A stretch of 64,000 bases of DNA from Miscanthus floridulus (taxonomy: Eukaryota > Streptophyta > Magnoliopsida > Poales > Poaceae): positions 35,039,835 to 35,103,834 of the forward strand of contig NC_089593.1 of assembly GCF_019320115.1 (NCBI RefSeq). The letters run 5' to 3'. Below, piece after piece: positions 32,335 to 44,984 of the stretch (the stretch's first letter is position 1; each line of letters opens with the position of its first letter). The position numbers and the translations under genes were made by a program. Below the pieces are notes generated by a model. It was not told the origin of the DNA, did not search any database, and was given only the letters and a program-made list of their open reading frames with translations.

Positions 32335-35260
32335 TAAAATTTGCCACTTTTGAAAATAGAGTTAAAATGATTTATTTATGAATTTTTGTGCACATAAAAA
32401 CATAGGAAAAATAAAAAATTTCATTAATTTAAAATTTATCATAAGTTAGAAACATGTTTGTTGCATTCATGCCGGTCGCATCTTGTGTTTCTATGTGCAA
32501 AATGTGTGTTTTTTAGGTTTAGTAGACGAATATCTATCTCTAGGATTTTCCAGCTTCTTTCTGAAATTTAATTCCTACCTCTTTCACCTTAATATTTATG
32601 TTCCAAGTTCCCAAAATCTTTTTATGAGCTCCAAATACTTTATTTGGGTTCATCATATTCCAAAGTGTCTCTGAGAATTTTCCCCAAATTTTTGGAGGTC
32701 TCGGAGTATTTTTCGTGGCTTAAATATCAATTCCGGACTTTTCTAGAATTATTTTATTCATGAAATTAATCAATTCCAAAAATAATAAAATATCATGTTT
32801 TCCCATCAATGCTCAAAGCCCATGTGCAATAATCCTAATAAATCCTAAAGACCCATGCATTTATTTACTAATGGGACTTTAATAATTATTTAGGCCCATT
32901 AGTAAATGTGGTGGGTGCAACATTAATTGGTACCATATCGCTAGTTGACGTAGATGTGGGGAGTTTTTCTTCCTATATATATCAACCAACCCCTTGGACA
33001 AAGCATACCAAAACTACCGTAAAGGGAGCCCCTAGTTTAGAAAATCTCTCGTGTAGTAAATCAGATTTTTCTCATCCTTCTCTCGCCGTCGTTGTTGCCG
33101 TTGCTGTCTTGCTCCTCCTACGCCACCGAGGTACCCCTAGGTAAGACCGCTATCCAAAATGTTTTCCCAGACTTCGTCTTCTTCTTTTAAAAGCGTATTT
33201 TAGTCAGTTCACTTCAAAAGTACGTTTTCAGCTATTTACAGAATTGCCACTGATTTTGTTTTAGCCATAACTTCTCCGTTTTAACTCCGATTTGACCTGT
33301 TCAAATTGTGTTAGGTTCATAATTTCATAATCTACATGTTCATACTACTGTTAATTAGGTTTTCAACTTCTAAAATTCGAAGTTAGATTTAATCTATTAT
33401 TTTAATAAAGGAAATCTTGTTTATTTCATATCTTTTGTGTTTTAGATCCGTTTTGACCCATTCAAGTTGCGTTAGATTCATATCAATGAGATCTACGCAT
33501 TAGTAATATTGGTTACCATATTACTATTTCTTAAATTTCATGTTTAAATTATATCTTGATTAATAATTGTGCAACTGGATTTTATAAATAGAATATGATT
33601 GTTTCACTTTAGTTTTATAAATCAAATCTAAATTTGACTTGAATTATAATCTCTATAGAATATCATATATATGTTTTTATATAATTAAAACACATGAAGC
33701 TAATAGTTTTATGAGTAGATCTTTCGGTAGTTGTATCTTTTCAACCGTAGCTCTGATTAGCGTGCTTCTCGCGTCTTTGTGTTCGTAGCGAGACGTAGAT
33801 TCGTTTTACAAACTTTTCATCTTGATTTTATATTTGGTGTATTGTTCTGATTTAGATCTATTGTTTGCATCATGTATGATTGTATGGATGCTTGTATGGT
33901 GCTTTATGATTACGTCTAGTCGGTGAGGTATACGTGGTGATCAAGAAGAAGAAGAACATTGAAGATTAAAGCTTACCGAAGGATCAGTGTTTAAGGCAAG
34001 TATAGCATGGGATCATCCTTATTGTCCTATACACCTTTAATCATTTAATTCATACTGCATGTGTCTACCTTGACTACCGCTAAGGATTTCCTAGTAATTT
34101 GTACTTGTACCTTGATGCCTTTGGGTTATTGCATTGGGTAGCTATGCTAGTGCTCAACTACAATCATGATCTTGTAACTTGACTAATGGTATATGCAATA
34201 AACACTAAAAGATGCTTTTTAGCAACATGGAATTAGGGGGCTAGAGCATTGTGCTGTTTTTATGGTGCTCTAGATTCCTCTCCCTACGGACTTATCTATA
34301 AGTGATCATCCAGGACTTACAGTACAACTATGAGGGCTATATGGCTCTGACTTTAGCTCAGTATGAGGACCTTTTCTAGCTTGTTAGAGGTTACCTTTGT
34401 GGCGCAAGAGGGGCTCTAGTTTGTATGATCTTGGTCTGCCAAGAGAGTGCACTTTGGTTTCTTCGTATATTGTTAGTCACTCCTTGGAGGGGGGTTCATG
34501 CTTATTGATGGGGAAACCTTAGCGGCCCTAACTTGTTAGACGAACCTCTAAAAGGCTTCATAGTGAACCCTGCCGACCTTCCTTGGTAGTGGGTCAAGAG
34601 GCTTGCGACCTCGGGCGAAAGGGTAAATCACGACTCACAGTGAAAGTGTATAACCTCTATAGAGTGTAAAACTAGTATATCAGCCGTGCTCACGGTCACG
34701 AGCGGCCTTGGAACCCTTATGGAATAGATGATGAACACTAATGATATGGATGATGAAGATGTTCACTAATGGTTAATTGTTTATGCTATTCATTATTCAA
34801 GTTTGCCTGATCATGTATTTATATGGGCTTATGATGAACTTGTTGCTACTCAATTGCTAGAATCATGACTCATTAAAAGCTAATCGCAGTGAACCAGTGT
34901 CAGCCTTTTGAGCCTCATGAACCCCATGTTATATTTGTTGAGTACGACATGTACTTATGCTTGCTTTATTTTTCAATTATTTGGATAAAAATCCTAGATA
35001 GGTATCAGATTGCTAGAGTTTGGAGGAATTAGGCTTGTGATCAATCAGTCAGTTGTCCCTGTGGATTTGGAGTCTTCACCTAAAGACCAGAGTAGTCTTT
35101 CCGCCGTCTATACTCTAAGGTTATAATCTTTATGCTAATACGCTATGTATTTAAGCATTGTCTTTTGATATTACCTTTATTTGTAGCTATATGTGAGATT
35201 TGACTTCCTAGGCTCACATATGGTGCGTATCTGGTTTTGTTCTTAAAACCGGGTGCTACA
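32335..35260 (+). repeat. 5' LTR of the Tekay/Del derivative
   Basis: It starts TGTAACACCCTAAAATTTGCC and ends ACCGGGTGCTACA. A TATA-like TATATATATC is at 32974-32983, giving a U3 of about 640 bp. Transcription would go rightwards. It is highly similar to 36886-39835 with scattered substitutions and short indels. Confidence 0.93.
32974..32981 (+). promoter_or_regulatory. TATA box of the Tekay/Del derivative LTR
   Basis: TATATATA within TTCCTATATATATCAACC. The same motif is in the 3' LTR near 37533. Confidence 0.55.
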
Positions 35261-35263
35261 AAG

Positions 35264-35275
35264 TGGTATCAGAGC
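35264..35275 (+). promoter_or_regulatory. Primer binding site (tRNA-iMet)
   Basis: TGGTATCAGAGC, three bases after the LTR end. It is complementary to the 3' end of plant initiator methionine tRNA. Confidence 0.93.
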
Positions 35276-36870
35276 AATACTGACTATAGGATGCAAGCCT
35301 AGTAGAAACTGGTCATTTTAAGGTTTATAAGTTGCTACAAAAACCCTTGCTCTATGAACCTTGATATTTTATTCTCTACTATATCTCTACCCTTGCTATT
35401 TATCTCTACCTTGGTGCTTATTTTATAGTCTTTGTTCTCATCTCCACTCCTTGATTTGATATGCTTTTAGAACTGTTCCTCACCACCTTCTTGTATAATC
35501 TGAAGATAAGTCTTAGGATTGTTACGCCTAGCATAATGAGGACGATAGTATCGTAAGATGAGTCAATGATTGAATTGTGAATCTTTATTGCTTGTTGAAT
35601 TGTCATTAAGCTTATGATCGTTTTGAATCTTTGTAATGATTGCAATGATCTTGTTGGGTGTCCCCATAATTTCATTTAGTTTATAGGCCTAAGGTATAAG
35701 GATTAGTGAAATAAACAGTTGGGTTATGGAATTCTTCTATTTCCTCTATCCTGTGTTTTTGGAGCAGTCTTCACTCTTCAGCTTATATCTCTATTCTTGG
35801 ACAACCAAAACTCATGAGACAATTCTGGACAACAGTAGACGTCAATATCTTTCTCTAAGCGCAAGAATCACCTTGATAGCTATTTTGGTTACGGAGATAC
35901 GAAAATCACAAGGCGATGCATCTGTGCTGTTTGGAATCTGAAGTAGTTTCTATTGTGCACTATTTTCGAAGAACTTAAATGCAGAATTTGGAAAAGTGTT
36001 CTATATGGAAGTTGTGGAGAATTTGATAAGCTTTCTAATGGTATAAGCTACAACTTCATTGGATTAACAAAATGAGAGTTACAGCTGTTTTACGATGCTG
36101 CTATTTTTCTGCTCGGGAGGAATTCCAGATTTCTTATTCTTACCCATACACAGGAGTATCATTGGGATGACAGAACGTCTTGATATTAGTTAACTCATCT
36201 AGAAGGAGGTGCAAGCTATACTTTGGTGTCCCCTACTTTATCTTTTCTTAAGGGGTGTAGCCAACTTGAAGAATTTGCAAGATGAAGTGTCCTACGTTCT
36301 AGTTTGCGCAGCGAAAGCGTGGTGGTATCCAAAGATGTGTGAGAAGGAAAGGTAGTACTTTGTTCATTAAGTTGACTAAGGAAGCATGAGATGAACTACC
36401 TAACGTGTTATCCAGAGTTATCCATTGTGAAGCATGGAAGTACTATCTTTTTGAAGTAAGGGTGACATCTCGAAGGGTCATAAGACTCTACACGACATCT
36501 TCACTAAGTTTGTCTTAAGCTTGTGTTATCCTCGTTGGAACGAAATTGGTTATGACTTAGAATAGTGCTATCACCTAGAGAAGTAGAAGTCATAGCCGAT
36601 GCCCTTAGCAACGAAGAATTGTGCTAAGAAGGTTTGGGTGACACCAATGACTAAGAATTGTATTCCCAGATCGAGCAACATAGCCAGAAACATTAATGTT
36701 TTGAAGATTGGTGGTAGATTTTCCTTCTGACCAAGTGTTTCAGCAGGATTTGTTGGAAGGTGGATATTTTAAGACAATGGAACTACACAAGGAAGTAAAG
36801 AAGAGTCTAAAGACGGAGTACCCCTATCTCCTAGTCGACGTCTTCCGAATCTCGGGGACAAGATTCATCT

Positions 36871-36884
36871 TAAGGGGGGTAGAA
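36871..36884 (+). promoter_or_regulatory. Polypurine tract of the Tekay/Del derivative
   Basis: AAGGGGGGTAGAA directly precedes the 3' LTR start TGTAACACC at 36886. Confidence 0.85.
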
Positions 36885-36885
36885 T

Positions 36886-39835
36886 TGTAACACCTTAAAA
36901 TTTGCCACTTTTGAAAATAGAGTTAAAATGATTTATTTGTGAATTTTTGTGCACATGAAAACATAGGAAAATAAAAAAATTTCATTAATTTAAAACTTAT
37001 CATAAGGTAGAAACATGTTTGTTGCATTCATGCCGGTCGCATCTTGTGTTTCTATGTGCAAAATGTGTGTTTTAGGTTTAGTAGACGAATATCTATCTCT
37101 AGGAATTTTCTAGCTTCTTTCTGGAATTTAATTCCTACCTCCTTCACCTTAATATTTATGTTCCAAGTTCCCAACAATCTTTTTATGAGCTCCAAATACT
37201 TTATTTGGGTTCATCATGTTCCAAAGTGTCTCTGAGAATTTTCCCCAAATTTTTGGAGGTCTCGGAGTATTTTTCGTGGCTTAAATATCAATTCTGGACT
37301 TTTCTAGAATTATTTTGTCCACGAAATTAATCAATTCCAAAAATATTAAAATATCATGTTTTCCCATCAATGCTAAAAGCCCATGTGCAATAATCCTAAT
37401 AAATCCTAAAGGCCCATGCATTTATTTACTAATGGCCTTTAATAATTATTTAGGCCCATTAGTAAATATGGAGGGTGCAACATCAATTAGTACCATATCG
37501 CTAGTTGACGTAGATGTGGGGAGTTTTTCTTTCTATATATATCAACCAACCCCTTAGGCAAAGCACACCAAAACTACCGTGAAGAGAGCCCCTAGTTTGA
37601 GAAATCCCTCGTGTAGTAAATCAGATTTTTCTCATCCTTCTCTCGCCGTCACCGTCGCCGTTGCCGTTGCCATCTTGCTCCTCCTACGCCGTCGAGGTAC
37701 CCCTAGGTAAGACCGCTATCCAAAATGTTTTCCCAGACTTCGTCTTCTTCTTTTAAAAGCGTAGTTTAGTCGGTTCACTTCAAAAGTACGTTTTCAGCTA
37801 TTTACATAATTGCCACTGATTTTATTTTAGCCATAACTTCTCCGTTTTAACTCCGATTTGACCCATTCAAATTGCGTTAGGTTCATAATTTCATAATCTA
37901 CATGTTCATACTACTGTTAAGTAGGTTTTTAACTTCTAAAATTCGAGGTTAGATTTAATCTATTATTTTAATAAAGGAAATCTTGTTTATTTCATATCTT
38001 TTGGGTTTTACATCCATTTTGACCCATTCAAGTTGCGTTAGATTCATACCGATGAGATCTACGCGTTAGTAACAGTGGTTACCATATTACTATTTCTGAA
38101 ATTTCATGTTTAAATCATATCTTGATTAATAATTATGCTACTGGATTTTATAAATAGAATATGATTTGTTTCACTTTAGTTTTATAAATCAAATCTAAAT
38201 TTGACTTAAATTATAATGTCTATACAATATCATATATATGTTTTTATATAATTAAAACACATGAAGCTAATAGTTTTATGAGTAGATCTTTCGGTAGTTG
38301 TATCTTTTCAACAGTAGCTCTGATTAGCGTGCTTCTCGCGTCTTTGTATTCATAGCGAGACATAGATTCATTTTACAAACTTTTCATCTTGATTTTATGT
38401 TGGGTGTATTGTTCTGATTTAGATCTATTGTTTGCATCGTGTATGATTGTATGGATGCTTGTGTGGTGCTTTATGATTACGTCCAGTCGGTGAGGTATAC
38501 GTGGTGATCAAGAAGAAGAAGAAGAACATTGAAGATTAAAGCTTACCGAAGGATCAGTATTTAAGGCAAGTATAGCATGGGATAATCCTTGTTGTCCTAT
38601 ACACCTTTAATCATTTAATTCATACTGCATGTGTCTACCTTGACTACCGCTAAGGATTTCCTAGTAATTTGTACTTGTACCTTGATGCCTTTGGGTTATT
38701 GCATTGGGTAGCTATGCTAGTGCTCAACTACAACCATGATCTTGTAACTTGACTAATGGTATATGCAATAAACACTAAAAGATGCTTTTTAGCAACATGG
38801 AATCAGGGGGCTAGAGCATTGGGCTATTTTTTTGGTGCTCTAGATTCCTCTCCCTAAGGACTTATCTATAAGTAATCATCCGGGACTTACAGTACAACTA
38901 TGAGGGCTATATGGCTCTGGCTTTATCTCAGTATGAGGACCTTTTGTAGCTTGTTAGAGGTTACCTTTGTGGCGCAAGAGGGGCTCCGGTTTGTATGATC
39001 TTGGTCTACCAAGAGAGTGCACTTTGGTTCCTTCGTATATTGTTAGTCACTCCTTGGAGGGGGGTTCATGCTTATTGATGGGGAAACCTTAGCGGCCCTA
39101 ACTTGTTAGGTGAACCTCTGAAAGGCTTCATAGTGAACCCTACCAACCTTCCTTGGTAGTGGGTCAAGAGGCTCGCGACCTCAGGCGAAAGGGTAAATCA
39201 TGACTCACAGTGAAAGTGTATAACCTCTGTAGAGTGTAAAACTGGTATATCAAGCCGTGCTCACTGGTCACGAGCGGCCTTAGAACCCTTATGGAATAGA
39301 TGATGAACACTAATGATATGGATGATGAAGATGTTCACTAATGGTTAATTGTTTATGCTATTCATTATTCAGGTTTGCCTAATCATGTATTTATATGGGC
39401 TTATGATGAACTTGTTGCTACTCAATTGCTAGAATCATGACTCATTAAAAGCTAATCGTAGTGAACCAGTGTCAGCCTTTTGAGCCTCATGAACCCCATG
39501 TTATATTTGTTGAGTACGACATGTACTTACGCTTGCTTTATTTTTCAATTATTTGGATAAAAATCCTAGATAGGTATCAGATTGCTAGAGTTTGGAGGAA
39601 TTAGGCTTATGATCAATCAGTCAGTTGTCCCTGTGGATTTGGAGTCTTCACCTGAAGACCAGAGTAGTCTTTCCAGCCGTCTATACTCTAAGGTTATAAT
39701 CTTTATGCTAATACGCTATGTATTTAAGCATTGTCTTTTGATATTACCTTTATTTGTAGGCTATATGTGAGATTTGACTTCCTGGGCTCACATATGGTGC
39801 ATATCTGGTTTTGTTCTTAAAATCAGGGTGCTACA
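36886..39835 (+). repeat. 3' LTR of the Tekay/Del derivative
   Basis: Full-length partner of 32335-35260, with ends TGTAACACC and GGTGCTACA. It is followed by the target duplication CCGTG. Confidence 0.93.
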
Positions 39836-39840
39836 CCGTG
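39836..39840. repeat. Target site duplication, right (CCGTG)
   Basis: It follows GTGCTACA; the Tat LTR continues as GGTCCCGTATCGATA. Confidence 0.75.
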
Positions 39841-39855
39841 GGTCCCGTATCGATA
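39841..39855 (-). repeat. 3' LTR of Tat copy 2, second part
   Basis: The last 15 bp of the LTR displaced by the nested element. It is directly followed by the PPT complement AAGCCCCTAGAGC, a decayed form of AGCCCCCGAGC. Confidence 0.85.
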
Positions 39856-41741
39856 AGCCCCTAGAGCACTTCATGGTTGAGCTCTGGAAGCCTCGTCTTG
39901 TTCCTTTAGGTCTTGCCGAGCTGGAACAAGCATCTTCCAAGTACTTTCTTGAGTGAAACTATGTAGCGCTTCTTGGGATCTTCGAGTGGTGTGTACTTTT
40001 TTGAAGAAAAAAAGTACTCCCATCTGGGTGTAGCCCCCGAGCCTCTTGCTTATTTGGAACAAGGAGCTAGAGGGTCTAGTCTTGAAATTGCTCTGATTCT
40101 TCATTGAAGGTTTCTTGAGCGTATACCCAGGGTTCTTTATCAAAAAGAACTTGGATATAGCTTGGTCCGAGTTTTTCTTGTCTTGAGGCCTTGAAGTGGT
40201 CTGTCTTGAAGAAGTCTTCTTGGTGACGTGTGTTTTTTTCGAAGAAAAAAGTGCACTCATTGAGTGTAGCCCCCGAGCCTCTTGCTATTTGGAACAAAAA
40301 GTTGGAGGGTCTTGAATCTTATGTTGTTTGAAAACTGTGAGTGTAGCCCCCAAGCATATATCTAGGTTCTTTTATTCAGAAAGAACTCGAATACAGGGTC
40401 TTAGGCATATTCTCTGGTAGTCTACTGTTGTCAGATGCAATTGTATGGTGGTGGTTGAGTGTAAATGTTGTTTGTTCACGAGTTGTATAGTGTTGGTATA
40501 TCCTTCTAAATATGCTCGTCCTTGAGTACTGTTCCTTCATGCCTGAGTCCTCTTTCATTGAATTCTATCTTTTCACTGTGTCCTTTGTTAGGTTCGTTCC
40601 GTTGGTGCTCCTAGTCCATGTGCACCGCTTCTTTGGTCTATAAATACCCTCTTGGTGTGCTGTTTTGATTCATCGAGCATTTTGTTGCGTGGTCTGAAAT
40701 CTGTGTAGTCATGAATATTATAGTTTGTGAAGTAGAGTAGCCCCCGGGCGTGTCTTGTAGTTCTTGTATATCTTGTCATAGCTGGAGGGAGTCTTGTGAT
40801 AGAGATTAGAGGTAGACTAATCTCGCAGCTGCATTGTACCAGGAAGTACATGGCGGTAGTTGGAGGAAGTCTTATGATGTGGGATACGTTCCTTCATCTA
40901 GCAGTTCTGGGGAGATCCCCCTTGCCTGCCCTACGACTGTCCGATGCAGATCAATGCCAGATCCAGCCTCACATTAGACTTGGGTAGATAGATGCCTGTA
41001 GGACTTTCCTGGTCCATGTTGTCCCGCCATGCTGCTGACTTCCTGCCTCGGATGTACTGCGTTCATCCTTTGAAGAAAATAGTGTAGCCGAGTGCGGTTT
41101 GTTCTACCGAGTAGCAATTTGGAACACGTAGTCGTTCTAGAGCCTAGTTGTGTTTAGGTTCCTTTTTGCTACCTTGCTCGTCGTAGTACCGAGTTCATTG
41201 GGTCTTGTAAGATGTGTAATCTTGTATTTTTTTGAAGCTATTTATAATGAAAAGAATCTTGTCTTCTGAGTTTTCATTCTTTTTCTGCTTATGTCCTGGT
41301 TGTTTATGAGATTCTCGAGTTGTTTCTATAAGAACTAGGGTTCTTGTGTTCCTTGTGAGGTAACCCTTCAGTTGCTTTATGTTTGGTGAGTCTTTTTGTA
41401 GTAGTATGATAACTCTGCCTTGGTGCTGGATGGATAAGTCTGAAATCTGCCTATTGAACTGTACTTTTGTGTAGTAGTGTGTCGTCCATCATTTCAGCTA
41501 TGTCAGTTGTGTTGGGAAATGGACCGTTGTGTTCTCATGCCGTGTTTAAACGGGCCTAGTGGGTTGCATTTTTATTGCTGTAAAAATCTATTTAAAGGCC
41601 TTCTTTCTTCTTTTTCTTTGCTGCCCTGCTTTTGCCTTGAAACCTAGTCCTCAAACCTCCGCCGTCGCCATTGTCGCCGTCATCTGAGCGCCGCCGCCTG
41701 AGCATCCTCGTTTCTTAGTGCTTTATTGCTTTCACTAGTAT
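39856..41741 (+). other. D1/PPT modules and upstream region of the antisense gene, copy 2
   Basis: Collinear with 5667-7722 of copy 1. GTAGCCCCCGAGCC-type modules are at about 40031, 40266 and 40345. TATA-like motifs are at 40639-40646 (TATAAATA) and 41589-41596 (TATTTAAA), both facing the antisense gene. No coding sequence is supported. Confidence 0.7.
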
Positions 41742-44700
41742 ATGGGTAGGAAGAAATCAGCGTGCAAGTCCCAGGCATCGCTTTCTATGATTGAAAATCA
41801 AGAATTCATGGCCATGAGGGCTGCTCAGAAGATCTTGCTGGCTCCGACTATGACTGAGGAATAGTTATGCGAGCTTGTCAGTGATTGCCTGATCCAGGAC
41901 AAGGACATTGCTGAGTGGAAATCTCCAGGCCAGCATTGGGTCTCAACTCTAGGCATTGGTGAGATTGTTCTTTTTGTCTCCTTTATCCGTGCCGGACTCT
42001 GCCTACCTACTTCTGCTTTTCTTCATCAATTTCTTAGTTATTTTGGGATTAGCTTGAACCATCTTACTCCTAATGTTGTCCTTCATCTTTCTATTTTTGT
42101 TCATCTTTGTGAAACTTTTCTTAGAATTCCTCCTTCTCTTTCTCTCTTTCGTTACTTCTTCCGTTTGAAACCCCAACCCCGCAGCGATGACACCCATGTT
42201 CTCAGTGGCTGCAGGATTCAGTTTCGTCAGGGTCATAAGAGTAAATTCTTTGATTATGGCTTGGTTGATTCTGTGAGGGATTGGCATGACGACTGGTTTT
42301 ATGCCGCCAATATGATTCCTCCTCTTGCTGTTCATTCTGGTTCTGGTCCCATGGTTAACGACCGATGGGAAAAGAATCCCCTGATGGTGAATGAGCTCTA
42401 GGCGATCAAGCCATTTCTTGAGAGGATATGTGCTCTAAAACAGCAAGGCTTGACTAGCTTCGAGATCATTTCCAGTTTTCTTCGCCGCTGTGTTCAACCT
42501 CTGAAGGAGCGAGAGAATTACGGTTTTGAATACTCTGGGGCGGAGGACCCTTCTCGTATGGTCCCTGCCCTTGAGTTGACTGGTGAGGAGGTGCTCGAGC
42601 GCCTTTAGAAGATGTTGAAAGGAGTAAGCATCATCCCAGCATACTGTCCCTGAGTATTGCGCTAACAACTCGCCTTTTGCTAGTGAGTTGTGTTTTCTTA
42701 TGTGGGTACTTTTAGTATTTCCTTTGATGTCTCCACTTTTCACTTAATCTTTCTTGTCTGGTTGTTTTACTCTTTTATAGGAATTGAGGCGCAACTTCGT
42801 TGATCTGATCCCCCTTGATGACTGCCCTGCCGTTGTGGAGACTGGGGAGAATCTTGCTGAGGCATCTTTAACTAGTAAGTTTCAAACCACCACGATGTTT
42901 CCTGGTGTTTCTTCCACAGTTCTTGACATATATGTAGAGTATGTTCCTCATCTAGTTCCTCGAGCTCCTCGTAGTGTTAGAAAAAGGGGGCAGATGGATT
43001 GTTCTTCTTCTGGTTTGTCTACTACCAAGAAGTCTCGCCAATCGAGTACTCATCTAGGTACTCAAGTTATAGGTAGCGTGCTCCTAGGTGAGCATATTAA
43101 TATATTTTGTCTTTTTGTTGTTTGTTTTTGCCTTTAATCGAGTAATTTTCTTCTTTTTCAGATGGTGCTGTGGTTGCCATGTTTGAGAGTGAGGAAGATG
43201 AGGATGATGATGCATCGGTGAGTTGTTTTCTTGTTTTTTCCACTATTGAACACCTTTTTTTGTTCTTACTTTGACCTTGTTCTCTTGTAGTAAGCGGTCG
43301 TCGACCTTGAGTTCTTTGGGCTCCGGTACCTGACCATGCCACTCCTATTGTGGGGTGGTGGTGATATTTTTGCTGCTATAGTTCCTCCTCTAAGGTCTTC
43401 TGTTGGTTTTATGAAGAAGAAGATAGCTGAGTGAGTGAATCCTCATTTTGTTTCTTTGCTTTTGTTTTCCTTTTTTCTGATTCATATTCTTATCAGTTGA
43501 GTTTCCTTATCATCTTACAGACCCTCGCCTTCCCTTAACCTTCAGTCGACTTCTTGTTAGTCTTCTAGTGCGCCCCTATGTATTGAGTCTCAGGACCCAG
43601 GATGTACAGTCGGCGAGGTGGCTATGAGGGAGATAGGGTTCCCTAGTGGTCATGTAGCTGCTGATTTGCTGGCTTCAGAGGTGACCGTGGCTGTGGTGGT
43701 AGAGCCATCTGAGGAGGTAGTCAGGGCTTCCCAGGGTACGGGCCCTGGTCTTGTCTTCTTTGCCTTGGCCAGCTTCTCCCTCTACTCCTCATGCTAGTGG
43801 CGTTCAATGTTTGGATGATGATGTGGTGCAACAATTCGATGCCACTCATCGGTTGTCAGAGCTGACCGCTGCCTAGGGGAACCTTTTCGACTTCTTTTGG
43901 GGAAAAACTCTAGGTAAGTTTTTCTGAAGTTCTTTCTTTGGATGTTCGTCTTTCTTCTGTTCTTATGTCTTATTTTTCTCTCTCTCCTTTGTTTAGTCTT
44001 TTTCTTGGGATCATACCAGCTTCTTTTTCTCGTCTAAAACCGAGAAAAAGTTGTCTTCTGAGGTTAGTGCCCTAAAAGCAGAGCTTGACCTCTATCGGGC
44101 TGAGATGGAGACCGAGCGTCAAACGCACGAAATGGAGGAAAAAGCTCTCTGTGCCTAGGTTGTTGAGGTAGAAAAGCGGAGGGATGCTGCTGTCTAGGAG
44201 GCCTTGAAGAATGTGGAGGCCATGAAGAATGAGTGCAATGGTATTGTGGGTTCTTTTTGTTTCCTTTTGTATTCAAATTTCTCTTTCTACTGACTTGTTT
44301 TTTGGTGCTTGTCTAGCTCTCTGAGTTGAAAAGCAGAAGCTCTCTAAGGGTATTGAGGAAATGAAGACACTTGCTCGCAATAGTCACAATAGGGCTGAAG
44401 AGGTAATTACTCGTGCTGAAGAAGAAATCGTGCTTGCTAAGTTGATTAGGCATGGAGCTGACAGGGATCTTGTGCAGGTCCAAAAAATGGTTGAAGTCTT
44501 GACTCGTAAGTTGGCGATGGCTACTGAGAACTAGAATGCTTTGTGGAAATCATTTTGGTCAGTAGCCTGATCTTCTCCGAACTCCATCGGATGATGGTCA
44601 ATCTTGGGCTCAGTTTATTCCCCAAGTTCCGACCCGTTTCTAGGAGTTTGTGAAGAGGTGCGCCCAACTATGTACCAGAAATGTTCTTGCTTCAGGTCTG

Positions 44701-44863
44701 GGTTCTTGCTCTGGAGATGCCTTTGTCCAAGATTGCAGAGGAAGCCGAGAGTCAAGAATATCTGGATGCTATTGAAAAGGTGGAGCCTGAGGTCGAAGAT
44801 TTAGCCAGGAGGATTGTAGATAATCTTAATATTGATATTTCTTCTCCTGATGATGACGCTTGA
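41742..44863 (+). pseudogene. Antisense split gene (aORF) with a PF04195-like domain, copy 2
   Basis: Same gene as 7723-10912. The ATG at 41742 opens MGRKKSACKSQ. Exons visible by alignment to copy 1 are 41742-42681, 42781-43087, 43162-43217 and from 43291, then further exons to the stop at 44861-44863 (...SSPDDDA). The donor after exon 1 has changed to GTGAGT. The PF04195-like part is better preserved than in copy 1 (HLTPNVVLHLSIFVHL; FRQGHKSKFFDYGLVDS; NDRWEKN). In-frame TAGs remain, for example soon after the QKILLAP block and before the second domain half. The spacer and coiled-coil regions diverge most. The retained gene structure after loss of pol suggests that it is part of the element's identity rather than hitchhiking debris. 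Confidence 0.72.
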
Positions 44864-44984
44864 TGTAATTGACCTTTGTACTCTAGCTTCTGTAATAGGG
44901 TATTATACTTCTTTTTTAATGAAGATCCTTTATTTTTTGTTGATGTCTTCTTTGCCTTGATGTCTTCGTGGTTGTCTTCATCTT

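Larger units (their letters stand above)
35261..36885 (+). other. Internal region of the Tekay/Del derivative, non-coding
   Basis: 1.6 kb between the LTRs. I see no zinc knuckle, protease, RT, RNase H or integrase motif. The longest open frames are short and of low-complexity composition. Only the last about 200 bp (36690-36885) resembles the end of a Tekay/Del internal region. The rest is unidentified and may be scrambled or captured sequence. Confidence 0.65.
32335..39835 (+). mobile_element. Short Tekay/Del-type derivative with 2.9 kb LTRs (non-autonomous)
   Basis: The LTRs are 32335-35260 (2926 bp) and 36886-39835 (2950 bp), both TGTAACACC...GGGTGCTACA. The internal region of only 1625 bp holds a PBS for initiator methionine tRNA (35264-35275) and a purine tract (about 36871-36884), but no gag or pol domain I can recognise. 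The internal 3' end ends with the FRISGTRFILRG-like reading that precedes the PPT in Tekay/Del elements. With LTRs making up most of its length it resembles LARD/TRIM-like derivatives, mobilised by a full Tekay/Del partner. It sits in the 3' LTR of Tat copy 2. Confidence 0.9.
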
